From contig CAYNVS010000009.1 in the NCBI GenBank assembly GCA_964400725.1, forward strand, positions 42,263 to 106,262: a stretch of DNA of 64,000 bases, written 5' to 3'. A program made the position numbers and the translations under genes. Positions 15,541 through 23,818 of the stretch are shown here, piece by piece. The stretch is from CAYNVS01 sp964400725. GTDB taxonomy: Bacteria; Myxococcota_A; SURF-8; CAYNVS01. Under the pieces are notes generated by a model. It had not been told where the DNA came from, made no database searches, and saw only the letters and a program-made list of their open reading frames with translations. Positions within the stretch are counted from its first letter, which is position 1, and every line of letters begins with the position of its first letter.

Positions 15541-17193
15541 ATGAAAAAACGCTTTCGCTTCATATGGCTTCTGCCAATATTCGCCGCTATTATCGCCTCG
15601 CTTGCGGTTTTCTCCGCAAGAGCCGAACGCAAACGAATAGCCGACGCTTTCGAGCGCCTTACCGCGGACAGAGCCGCGTCTTTGGCCGCGCTGATGAAAA
15701 CGAGCGCGGCCGGAGCCGCTAACTCGCTGTCTTTGTTTTTTGAAGAAAAGGAAAGACGCCTGACCGCCGTCGCGAGGCACGCAGCGGAATCAAGCGCCGC
15801 CGATTTGGAGGAATTTGCGAAACAAAACGGAACGACTCTGCTGGCCGTCGTTAAAAACGGTAAAATAGCCGCATGGGCCGGAGACAAAGCTATCGAAAAC
15901 GCCGCGCGTTCGATAATTGAAAAAATGGCCGGCGCCGAAGACGAATCGCTCGCCGAGAGCGTATCGGCGGGGGAATTTTCGCTTTCATGCGTAAAAAGCG
16001 AATTCGAGGGCGGGTATGCAATCGCCTGCGACGACTTGAGCGAAAGCGAGAACGGCGGAAATTACTCTTCTTGGCTAGCTTCTCTGCTGAACAAAGCGTC
16101 TTCTTTCGGCGCTCTTTACGTCGTAATCCAAGACCAAACCGGCATCGTCGCATCCTCGCCCGGCGCGCCCAAACTTTCAGGTTTCTCTCAAGACGCATGG
16201 CTTGTCCAAGCGTTTTCGCGAAAGGACGGAGGGATGTCGTTTCGCGAAATTTCTTTCGACGGAAAAGACGTTTACGAAGGAGCCGGAGCCTTTCCCATGC
16301 CCGACGGAGGCGCCGCGCTCGTAAGAATAGGCGTCAATAACGGAGAAATGTCTCAGTTTCGAGAAAGGTCGAACGCGAGGCACGCCGTAATTGCGGCCGC
16401 TTTCTTTATCGCTTTCCTGCTGTCGCTGCTGGCCGCTTCGTTAATTGCGAGAAACGAAAAGCGGCGCGAAGAAGACGAGAGAAAGGCCGCGGCTCTCGAC
16501 GCCGAGAACAAGCGACAACGCGCAATCGGAGAAATGGCCGCAACCGTCGCGCACGAGGTTCGCAATCCTTTATCGACGATTAGCATGGCGGCAAAACGGC
16601 TCGCCGGCGAATTCGACGTAAAGGAAGAAGACAAAGAAGAGTTCTCTGAGCTCGCCGGACTTATCAAATCGCAGACGGAACGCGTGAACAGAGTGATTGC
16701 CGACTTTCTAGAACTCGGAAGGCCTTTGTCGATTTCGCGCTCTCGATTCGACGCCGCCGAATTTTTAGAGACGAGGATTGCTCCTTCCGCTCTTCAAAGA
16801 GCCAAGGCCGAGAAGAAAAGCGTTTCAATAAACGCGAAACGAGGCGTAGTAATTTTCGCCGACCCGAACAGGCTGGAACAAGCTCTTTCTAATCTTTTAA
16901 ACAACGCGCTCGACGCATGCGCCGAAGGCGGCTTTGCCGAAATTTCAGCGGAGAAAACGAAACGAGGGACGCGGATTGCGATAAAGGACGACGGCGCCGG
17001 TATGGACGCGGAAACTCTGGCGAAAGCGGAAGAGCCGTTTTTCACCAAAAAAGCCAAAGGCACAGGGCTGGGGCTGCCGCTTGCGCGCCGAATAATAGAG
17101 GCGCACGGCGGAACTCTAACGATAAAATCGAGTCCTGAAAACGGAACGGAAGCGGCGATAGAATTGCCGGACGACGAAACGGAGGGCGCATGA
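15541..17193 (+). CDS. sensor histidine kinase, NtrB/ZraS-like
   Basis: Membrane sensor of 550 residues. TM1 lies at about residues 7-25. A periplasmic sensing region without a recognised ligand motif follows (~27-280), then TM2 at ~283-303. The cytoplasmic part has a coiled linker, HisKA with the phospho-acceptor in VAHEVRNPLS (His338), an N-box (LSNLLNNALDAC) and G-boxes (DDGAGMD, GTGLGLPLARR). Its stop overlaps the start of the sigma54-type regulator by ATGA, so the two form a cognate pair. The signal is unknown. It begins 115 bases after thrA. Confidence 0.92.
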   Translation: MKKRFRFIWLLPIFAAIIASLAVFSARAERKRIADAFERLTADRAASLAALMKTSAAGAANSLSLFFEEKERRLTAVARHAAESSAADLEEFAKQNGTTLLAVVKNGKIAAWAGDKAIENAARSIIEKMAGAEDESLAESVSAGEFSLSCVKSEFEGGYAIACDDLSESENGGNYSSWLASLLNKASSFGALYVVIQDQTGIVASSPGAPKLSGFSQDAWLVQAFSRKDGGMSFREISFDGKDVYEGAGAFPMPDGGAALVRIGVNNGEMSQFRERSNARHAVIAAAFFIAFLLSLLAASLIARNEKRREEDERKAAALDAENKRQRAIGEMAATVAHEVRNPLSTISMAAKRLAGEFDVKEEDKEEFSELAGLIKSQTERVNRVIADFLELGRPLSISRSRFDAAEFLETRIAPSALQRAKAEKKSVSINAKRGVVIFADPNRLEQALSNLLNNALDACAEGGFAEISAEKTKRGTRIAIKDDGAGMDAETLAKAEEPFFTKKAKGTGLGLPLARRIIEAHGGTLTIKSSPENGTEAAIELPDDETEGA

Positions 17194-18572
17194 GCAAAGA
17201 AAATAAGGCTGTTATACTCGTCGTCGAAGACGACGCTCCGCAGCGCAGAACGCTCGCCGGTTTTTTAAAGAAAAAAGGGTATTACGCGGCGGAAGCGGAA
17301 AACGCCGACGCGGCGGCGGCGATAGCGAAGGAAATGAAAATTGACTTGCTGCTTACCGATCTCCGGCTCGGCGGGAAGGATGGAATAACGCTTCTTAAAG
17401 AGCTGAAAGAGTCGAATCCGCAGCTTCAGGCGGTCGTAATGACGGCGTACGGAGCCGTTGACGACGCCGTAAAAGCGATGAAAAACGGAGCGCTGGATTT
17501 TTTACAGAAGCCTCTCGATTTGGATTTGCTGGAAGCCATTTTGGCTAAAGCCGCCGAGCGGTCGGACTTGGCGAAGGAAAACGCTGGGCTGGCGCAGGCT
17601 TTGGCAAACTCGGAACCGTTCGCGGCGTTCGTCGGCGACGACCCTAAAATTTTGGAAATAAAAAAAACCGCGGCCAAAGCGGCCGTTTCCCGCGCGACCA
17701 TTATGATTTTGGGCGAGTCGGGCTCCGGCAAAGAAGCTCTCGCGCGGGCGATTCATTCGGCTTCAAACAGGCGGGACAAGCCTTTTATTACGGTAAACTG
17801 CGCCGCGTTTAACGAGACTCTAATCGAGTCGGAACTTTTCGGCCACGAAAAGGGCGCGTTCACAGGCGCGGATAAAATAAAAAAGGGGCGTTTTGAATTG
17901 GCTGACGGCGGAACGCTCTTCATCGACGAAGTCGGAGACATACCCCTTCCCTTTCAGGTAAAGCTGCTTGGCGCGGTTCAAACCGGCGCGTTCGAGCGCG
18001 TGGGCGGAACCGAAACTATTAAAACCGACATCCGAATAATAGCGGCGACCCACCGCGATTTGAAAGAACGCGTCCGCTCCGGTCTTTTCCGCGAAGACTT
18101 ATACTGGCGGCTCAACGTCGTAACTATCGAGATACCGCCTTTGCGCGAGCGTCCCGGAGACATACCTCTTCTGGTCGAGCGTTTCGTGAAAAAAAGTTCG
18201 TCGCTGGCCGGAAACAGAGTGAAAGGAATCACTCCCGAAGCCGCGCGCGCCCTTGCAAAAAGAAAATTCGGCGGAAACGTGCGCGAGCTTGAAAACATGA
18301 TTGAACGCGCGGTCGCGTTGTGCGACGGAGAAACTCTTACCGAGGCGGATTTTCCGGAAGAAGAAGATTTTTTCGATAAACAAGCGTTCGACGCGGGGCG
18401 GCCTCGCGCGTCGGAGATGAGCGATGGACTGGACGACGCCGTGGAACGTCTTGAGAGGAAACTCATAGCGGACGCGCTGGCGCAAACCGGCGGAAACCAG
18501 AGCGCGGCTGCGCGCCTTCTGCGCGTTACCGAAAGAGCGGTGCGCTATAAAGTAAAGAAATACGGATTATAA
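17190..18572 (+). CDS. sigma-54-dependent response regulator, NtrC family
   Basis: Cytoplasmic transcription activator of 460 residues. The receiver domain (~8-120) has phospho-acceptor Asp57 in LLLTDLRLGG. The central AAA+ domain has Walker A GESGSGKE, the sigma54-contacting GAFTGA at 222-227, and Walker B GGTLFIDEVGD. A C-terminal Fis-type helix-turn-helix is present (NQSAAARLLRVTERAVRYKVKK). GAFTGA is intact, so activation of sigma54 promoters is expected. It is translationally coupled to the preceding kinase. Targets are unknown, and I saw no obvious TGGCAC-N5-TTGC promoter beside it. Confidence 0.94.
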   Translation: MSKENKAVILVVEDDAPQRRTLAGFLKKKGYYAAEAENADAAAAIAKEMKIDLLLTDLRLGGKDGITLLKELKESNPQLQAVVMTAYGAVDDAVKAMKNGALDFLQKPLDLDLLEAILAKAAERSDLAKENAGLAQALANSEPFAAFVGDDPKILEIKKTAAKAAVSRATIMILGESGSGKEALARAIHSASNRRDKPFITVNCAAFNETLIESELFGHEKGAFTGADKIKKGRFELADGGTLFIDEVGDIPLPFQVKLLGAVQTGAFERVGGTETIKTDIRIIAATHRDLKERVRSGLFREDLYWRLNVVTIEIPPLRERPGDIPLLVERFVKKSSSLAGNRVKGITPEAARALAKRKFGGNVRELENMIERAVALCDGETLTEADFPEEEDFFDKQAFDAGRPRASEMSDGLDDAVERLERKLIADALAQTGGNQSAAARLLRVTERAVRYKVKKYGL

Positions 18573-18683
18573 ACTTATCGCGCTTAAATTGCGGCGCGTT
18601 GAATTTGTTTACTTTTGCCCTAAAAGCGCTAAATTATTTTTCGAGCGTTCATAGCGTTAAATAAACATTAAAAGAGGAGCGTT

Positions 18684-20000
18684 ATGTTAAAAGGAAAAAA
18701 AATTCTGCTGGGCGTTACGGGCGGAATAGCCGCCTACAAGGCCGCGCAGCTTTGCCGCGAGCTTAAAAAACACCGCGCCGACGTTACCGCGGTAATGACG
18801 GACGCGGGAAAACAGTTTATAACTCCCACCACGATGCAGGCTTTGTCCGGCAATCCGGTTTTTTCTGCAATGTTCAACCTCGACAACGAGAGCCGAATCA
18901 ATCATATAGCGCTGGCGCGCGAAGCGGACGTAGTGGTAGTAGCCCCTGCCACCGCCGACTTTATAGCCAAAGCCGCCAACGGTTTCGCCTCCGACCTGCT
19001 TTCCACTCTCGTCTTGGCGACGACTTCGCCGATAGTTTTCGCGCCGGGAATGAACCGCTCCATGTGGGAAAATCCCATTACTCAAAAAAACGTCGAGACG
19101 CTTAAAACCATGCGGGGCGTTATTTTCGTGGGCCCCGACAGCGGCGAGCTGGCATGCGGCGAAGAGGGCGCGGGACGGATGTCCGACCCCGAAAAAATCG
19201 CGGACGCGGTTTTTTACGCAAGCCGTCGCGAAAAAGATCTGGCGGGCGAAACGGTTCTGGTTACCGCTGGAGCGACGATTGAGGACATCGACCCCGTGCG
19301 GTTCATCACAAACCGCTCAAGCGGCAAAATGGGTTTCGCCATTGCGCGGGAAGCAAAGGCCAGAGGCGCCCAAGTAACGGTAGTGGCGGGTTCTGCCACG
19401 GCGCCGGTTCCGTCCAACATTGAAGTAATCCGCGTAAGGAGCGCGGCTCAAATGAAGGCGGCGGTGATGGAGCGCGCCGCGAACTCGCATATCGTCATAA
19501 TGGCGGCCGCCGTCAGCGATTACAAATGCTCGCAGGTAAGCCAGCAGAAAATTAAAAAATCGACTAACGAACCGTTCTGCCTTACGCTTGAGCCGACGGA
19601 CGACATACTTTGGGGGCTCGGCAAAAGCAAGCCGGCGTCTCAGTTTCTCGTAGGTTTTGCCGCCGAAACATCCCAAGTAATGCAGAATGCTACTGAAAAG
19701 CTGCGCCGAAAGAATCTCGACCTAATAGTCGCAAACGACGTAACGGAGGCCGGAGCGGGTTTCGAGGTCGACACGAACGTCGTTAGAATGATTGACCGCA
19801 GCGGCCACGTCGAAACCCTGCCGCTGCTGACCAAAATTGAAAGCGCCGGACGGATACTGGACTACGTTCAGGCTTTGAGGGCTCAGAAATCCCGCGGAAA
19901 TAGAGGCGCGTCCTCGCAGCGGACGCAAGGACAGCCAGAAACGCGCGCAGAGGGCAGACCATATAAAAAGCGCCCCTATGGCCGTAATCGTCCGAGATAA
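18684..20000 (+). CDS. coaBC: bifunctional phosphopantothenoylcysteine decarboxylase / phosphopantothenate-cysteine ligase
   Basis: Coenzyme A biosynthesis. The N-terminal flavoprotein half has GVTGGIAAYK, the active His74 in INHIALARE, the PGMNRSMW motif (~121-128), and the catalytic Cys158 in GELACGEEGAGRM. The C-terminal ligase half has TAGATIEDIDPVRFITNRSSGKMG and KKSTNEPFCLTLEPTDDIL. At 438 residues it is slightly long because of a basic, low-complexity tail (about 36 residues rich in Arg, Gly and Gln) that is not part of the catalytic fold. AGAGGAG precedes the ATG. A weak promoter (TTTACT/TAAATT) lies at 18608-18635. Confidence 0.93.
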   Translation: MLKGKKILLGVTGGIAAYKAAQLCRELKKHRADVTAVMTDAGKQFITPTTMQALSGNPVFSAMFNLDNESRINHIALAREADVVVVAPATADFIAKAANGFASDLLSTLVLATTSPIVFAPGMNRSMWENPITQKNVETLKTMRGVIFVGPDSGELACGEEGAGRMSDPEKIADAVFYASRREKDLAGETVLVTAGATIEDIDPVRFITNRSSGKMGFAIAREAKARGAQVTVVAGSATAPVPSNIEVIRVRSAAQMKAAVMERAANSHIVIMAAAVSDYKCSQVSQQKIKKSTNEPFCLTLEPTDDILWGLGKSKPASQFLVGFAAETSQVMQNATEKLRRKNLDLIVANDVTEAGAGFEVDTNVVRMIDRSGHVETLPLLTKIESAGRILDYVQALRAQKSRGNRGASSQRTQGQPETRAEGRPYKKRPYGRNRPR

Positions 20001-20003
20001 ATA

Positions 20004-20032
20004 TTGACGATGCAAATTCTCGGCGCTAGAAA
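20004..20032 (+). promoter_or_regulatory. possible promoter for the 20089 gene
   Basis: TTGACG (20004-20009) and TAGAAA (20027-20032) are separated by 17 bases, about 55 bases before the ATG. Confidence 0.35.
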
Positions 20033-20088
20033 TAATTAATGTTATTTATATCGTATTTTCGGTCTTTACTTAATCAACGGAGGAAAAA

Positions 20089-20382
20089 ATGCCCAAAATA
20101 GAACTCGAAAGAGCGCATACGCTTCCCAAAGAGGAACTCGACGCCAAAGCGGAAGTTTTCATCAAGAAGATGACCGAGAAGCTCGCAAGCATGAACATGG
20201 CTTACAAATGGCGCCCCGCCAAGGACGGCATCGACTTCGACGGCAAAGGATTCAAAGGCAAGGTCGATCTTACGCCCGATAAAATCAAAATTTTAGTCGA
20301 TCTGTCGCTCATGCTCGCGCCGTTTAAAGGCGCCGTGGAAGAGCAGATGAACAGAGGACTGGACAAACTGCTGGCGAAGTAG
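20089..20382 (+). CDS. polyhydroxyalkanoic acid system family protein
   Basis: A soluble 97-residue protein. The pattern resembles the PHA_gran_rgn family: an N-terminal PKIELERAHTL, a helical middle, GKGFKGKVDLTPDKIKILVDL, then LMLAPFKGAVEEQMNRGLDKLL. That family is named for small proteins associated with polyhydroxyalkanoate systems, but many members occur without PHA genes, and none are visible here. CGGAGG precedes the ATG. It is probably monocistronic, with its own promoter and 135 bases before queC. The biological role is uncertain. Confidence 0.7.
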   Translation: MPKIELERAHTLPKEELDAKAEVFIKKMTEKLASMNMAYKWRPAKDGIDFDGKGFKGKVDLTPDKIKILVDLSLMLAPFKGAVEEQMNRGLDKLLAK

Positions 20383-20517
20383 TTTGCGCCGCCCGTAAAA
20401 GACGAACTTTGTCAACTGTGGGAGGCGGCTCCGGCCGTCGATTTTTGGCAAAACGCTGCGACGTTTGTAATTAATCGGGACGGAGTTTCCTCCCATGTTT
20501 TTAATGCCTAAAAACCT

Positions 20518-21216
20518 ATGATCAAACAGACGAACATCGCCGATAAAGCCGTAGTCCTGCTCTCGGGCGGGCTTGATTCCTATACCTGCCTCGCGATAGC
20601 CAAATCGCGGGGGATGAGCGTTTACGCGCTTACCGTAATATACGGCCAGCGGCACGACGCGGAAGTTAAGGCGGCGGCGAAAATCGCGAAAGACGAAGGC
20701 GTCCAAGAGCACAAAATATTGAGGGTGAACCTCAACGACGTGGCCGACAGCGCGCTCACAAACGAAAAAGCGGCCGTGCCTAAAAGCCGCGAAATGGCGC
20801 GGATAGGCGACGGCGAAATCCCCGTTACGTACGTGCCCGCGCGAAACAGCGTATTCCTCGCGCTCGCGGCTTCATACGCCGAAAGCGCGGGGGCCAGCCG
20901 CATCTTCATCGGCGTGAACGCGCTGGACTACTCGGGCTATCCCGACTGCCGTCCCGACTTTATAAACGCCATGCAGGCGGCGCTAAATCTCGGAACCAAA
21001 GCGGGCGGGCTTACGATAGAGACTCCGCTTATAAATATGACGAAAGCGGAAATAATCCGTTGCGGCTCCGCTCTTGGATTAGACTATTCCAAGAGCGTTA
21101 CCTGCTACGACGCCGACGACGAAGGCCGCGCCTGCGGCGATTGCGACGCCTGCCTGCTGCGCAAAAAAGGATTTAAAGAGGCCGATATTGCCGACCCCAC
21201 TCATTACCGGAGCTGA
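20518..21216 (+). CDS. queC: 7-cyano-7-deazaguanine synthase
   Basis: ATP-dependent conversion of carboxydeazaguanine to preQ0 in queuosine biosynthesis. The PP-loop SGGLDS is at residues 16-21. The C-terminal zinc Cys set is in CYDADDEGRACGDCDAC, and DPTHYRS-type endings are usual. The 232-residue length is normal. The ribosome binding site is weak and I found no preQ1 riboswitch in the 135 bases upstream. It is followed after four bases by the lipoprotein glycosidase gene, so the two may share a transcript, although no functional link is obvious. Confidence 0.93.
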   Translation: MIKQTNIADKAVVLLSGGLDSYTCLAIAKSRGMSVYALTVIYGQRHDAEVKAAAKIAKDEGVQEHKILRVNLNDVADSALTNEKAAVPKSREMARIGDGEIPVTYVPARNSVFLALAASYAESAGASRIFIGVNALDYSGYPDCRPDFINAMQAALNLGTKAGGLTIETPLINMTKAEIIRCGSALGLDYSKSVTCYDADDEGRACGDCDACLLRKKGFKEADIADPTHYRS

Positions 21217-21220
21217 CAAA

Positions 21221-23179
21221 ATGAAACGCAACGCCTTATCCTTCGCTCTTCTGACCCTCGCCCTAACGGCGGGACTAGCTGTAACCGACTGCTCAAGCGG
21301 CTCGTCCGACGAAAATAAAACCGAGGAAGAGGCTTGCAAGGCGGACGTTATTCCGATGGATACGCCGAGCCTGACTCAAAAGAAGTTTGCGCTGTCGATG
21401 TTTCACTTCAACATGCAGTACGTAGCGGGCGGAATGGACACCGTGGACGACAAGGGAAACAGGCTCGTCTTCGGCGACTCGGCGATGGAAGGATGGACGG
21501 ACGACGCGTTAAGCGACTGGATAATCGACGCCACGTTCGCGCCGGTATTGGATTTATACATGCGGCATCCCACTTGGAAGGCGACTTTCGAGATGCAGGG
21601 AATGATGATGGAAGTTATCGCCGCCAGACACCCGGACGTTCTCGCCAAGCTTCGGCAAGGCGCGCAGAGCGGACAGATAGAGGTGGTCAGCTTTCATTAC
21701 AGCGACCAGCTGTTTTTGGCCTTTCCGGCTTACGACATGGAAAAGTCGTTTAAAAAGAACCGTAAAATCTTCGCGGACGCGGGCGTGCCGCTTTCGGGAG
21801 TTGTGTTCAATCAGGAAGGGCAGGCGGGAGAAGGAAAGCACGCATTTATGGCGAATCACTGCTACTCCGTCAGCGTTTTTCCTCCCAATCTTTTCAAATA
21901 CTATCATCACAATCACGTCAAGGTTCCCTTTTATAAAGATCACGGCGTCGATGTAATCATCGGCTCCGGTCTGACCGACGAGGCGACCGGAATCGAAACG
22001 ACATGGACTTTCTTCGACGACGGCGAATTGCTCGCCTTCCCTCTCGACCCATATTTTGCGCCTTACTTTTACGGCTCCGACAAATATATCGCGCCCTATG
22101 AAGAAAGACTCGTTAATCTTGAAAAAGACGGTTATAAAATTACCAGCGTAGCCGATTACGTCAATCATCTCAAGGCGCAAGGCGTAGCGCAGCCCGATAT
22201 GCCGCGCGCGCTGGACGGCACTTGGCAGCCCACGAGCACCGACAGCCTTCACCGCTGGATGGGAGGCCGCAGCGACGCTCCCTATAACAACCTAGAGCGC
22301 GACAACTTCATCCGCACGAGCAACTACAAGGTTCATAAGAGCCTTCAAGCCGCCGACATACTGCTTGCGACGGCCAAAAAAGCCGGCAAAAAATTTGCGG
22401 ATGAAGAAACGAAGCTCGATAGCGCTTGGTCGGCTTTGCTGCGCGCCGAAGTATCCGACGCGACCGGCATTACGCCGTGGGAAGGCGAATATTACTACGG
22501 ACTCAATAATAATAACCAAGCTCTGAAGCTTGCCGACGAAGCCGTTGACGAAACGATGAAAGCCTTGGGATGGAAATTCGCGAAAGTCGATTTCGCGGCC
22601 AATACGGCGGTTAAGGTCGATAAAATCGAGGACGCGCCGACGTTGCAGAAGACGACCGCGCTCTCCGAGGTCGCGGTTTCGGTTACCGCCCCTACAAGAG
22701 AAGTTACGCAGGATTGGTATTACGTAGATGCGAATACATACAAATACGTAGTCGCGTTCGGCAAGGCCGCCGATACGACGGGAAAAGACGCGCCCAACTG
22801 CGCGGTAACGGTTTCGTTTCAACGTTTCGAGGACAAGTTTTTATACACTCCAGCCCTGATGGAGGATGCGGTTGTGGAGTATCCCTTCTCCGATTTCTCC
22901 TTCCAATCTACCGAAGTCTGGCTGCCGCTCTCAAACGGGCTTATCGGTTTGGGCAATAATTGGTGGGTCGTTAAAGACTGCGAAAGCGTTCATCTGGCCG
23001 CAAAGCTGCCTAACGAAACGGGCAAGAGCACGATCGAATTTATCGACGAAACCGCCGACCCGAACCCGGCGGACAAAATAAGCTGGGTTTTCTATTTGTT
23101 CAAAGGAACCAAGGAAGAGGCGCTCGCGTTGGCCAATTCAATCAACATCGCGCCGACGGTTTACCTTACGGCGGAATAA
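21221..23179 (+). CDS. lipoprotein, putative GH57/GH38-like glycoside hydrolase
   Basis: A 652-residue exported protein. The signal peptide leads to Cys24 followed by CSSGSSDE, as in other lipoproteins here, but the residue before Cys is Asp (VTDC), which departs from the lipobox. The body resembles the seven-stranded barrel shared by GH57/GH38 hydrolases and deacetylases. It begins with FALSMFHFNMQYVAGG, then WKATFEMQGMMMEVIAARHPDVL, the segment GQIEVVSFHYSDQLFLAFP, and VVFNQEGQ. Substrate and catalytic residues were not assigned. The longer in-frame start at 21188 lies inside queC and would bury the signal peptide, so I use ATG 21221. Confidence 0.65.
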   Translation: MKRNALSFALLTLALTAGLAVTDCSSGSSDENKTEEEACKADVIPMDTPSLTQKKFALSMFHFNMQYVAGGMDTVDDKGNRLVFGDSAMEGWTDDALSDWIIDATFAPVLDLYMRHPTWKATFEMQGMMMEVIAARHPDVLAKLRQGAQSGQIEVVSFHYSDQLFLAFPAYDMEKSFKKNRKIFADAGVPLSGVVFNQEGQAGEGKHAFMANHCYSVSVFPPNLFKYYHHNHVKVPFYKDHGVDVIIGSGLTDEATGIETTWTFFDDGELLAFPLDPYFAPYFYGSDKYIAPYEERLVNLEKDGYKITSVADYVNHLKAQGVAQPDMPRALDGTWQPTSTDSLHRWMGGRSDAPYNNLERDNFIRTSNYKVHKSLQAADILLATAKKAGKKFADEETKLDSAWSALLRAEVSDATGITPWEGEYYYGLNNNNQALKLADEAVDETMKALGWKFAKVDFAANTAVKVDKIEDAPTLQKTTALSEVAVSVTAPTREVTQDWYYVDANTYKYVVAFGKAADTTGKDAPNCAVTVSFQRFEDKFLYTPALMEDAVVEYPFSDFSFQSTEVWLPLSNGLIGLGNNWWVVKDCESVHLAAKLPNETGKSTIEFIDETADPNPADKISWVFYLFKGTKEEALALANSINIAPTVYLTAE

Positions 23180-23208
23180 ACCTCTCAAGATTCAGGGGTT
23201 CCTAATGC

Positions 23209-23698
23209 TGACTTGTCCCCAGTTTTAAATAAAAAACCGCGGAGGTCGCAGAGAACCCGGAGGTTTTTTATTATCTTTTCGCTTCCTTGTTTTTCATCCC
23301 GCCGAGCGTATCCAGCCTTCGCTAAAACTACGGCGGACAAGCGCGAAAAATCAGCGAAAAACGAGAGGAAAAGCGGCAAGCGCTGTTTGAGCGATGAGCG
23401 AATAAGCGAAATCGCGAGTTCGCGCCGTCGCCCTCTCTTTAGAGCGACGCCGATACAATCGGCGGATTTGAGTCCGCGCTTCGGCGGGCGCCGTTTCTTT
23501 AGAGCTTTCTTTGGGCGAGCAAAGAAAGCGAAAAACAGTCGGGGGACGAATGCCCCCGCCCACGGAAAACAGTTGAATTTATGGCTAAATTCAGTCGGGC
23601 GACGAACGCAACCCCCGCAACGGTATTTAAAATTCTACAAACGCGGTCGAGCTACAAAAGCGGTATCTTTCGGATTTGGCGAAACTGGGGACAAGTCA
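23209..23698. mobile_element. MITE-like element with 17-bp perfect inverted ends
   Basis: The ends are TGACTTGTCCCCAGTTT (23209-23225) and its exact reverse complement (23682-23698), about 490 bp apart. Outside the arms, similarity continues loosely (AGGGGTTCCT versus AGGGATTCT on the other strand). Inside are a GC-rich segment (ccgcggaggtcgcagagaa) flanked by A-run and T-run, a hairpin CTTTCTTTG-GGCGAG-CAAAGAAAG (23505-23528), and two imperfect direct copies of CAGTCGGGnGACGAAnGC (near 23537 and 23591). No transposase frame is present. Ends of this kind are typical of non-autonomous repeats. Confidence 0.6.
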
Positions 23699-23818
23699 AG
23701 AATCCCTTTCATTTTAACTTGAATAAAAAGACGATGCGGGTATCTTTTAGCAAACGCGACGCGCGCTTGAAAAAGCGCTCTTTAATTATAGTCTGGATTA
23801 TGAACAGGAGCTTTCAAA

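Noticed and set aside
20383..20517. preQ1 riboswitch upstream of queC
   Set aside because: No preQ1-I or preQ1-II core sequence could be recognised in the 135 bases.
23213..23722. Open frames of 70-169 codons inside the inverted-repeat element
   Set aside because: They have Arg/Ser-rich compositions typical of non-coding repeats, no start signals, and cross the element boundaries.
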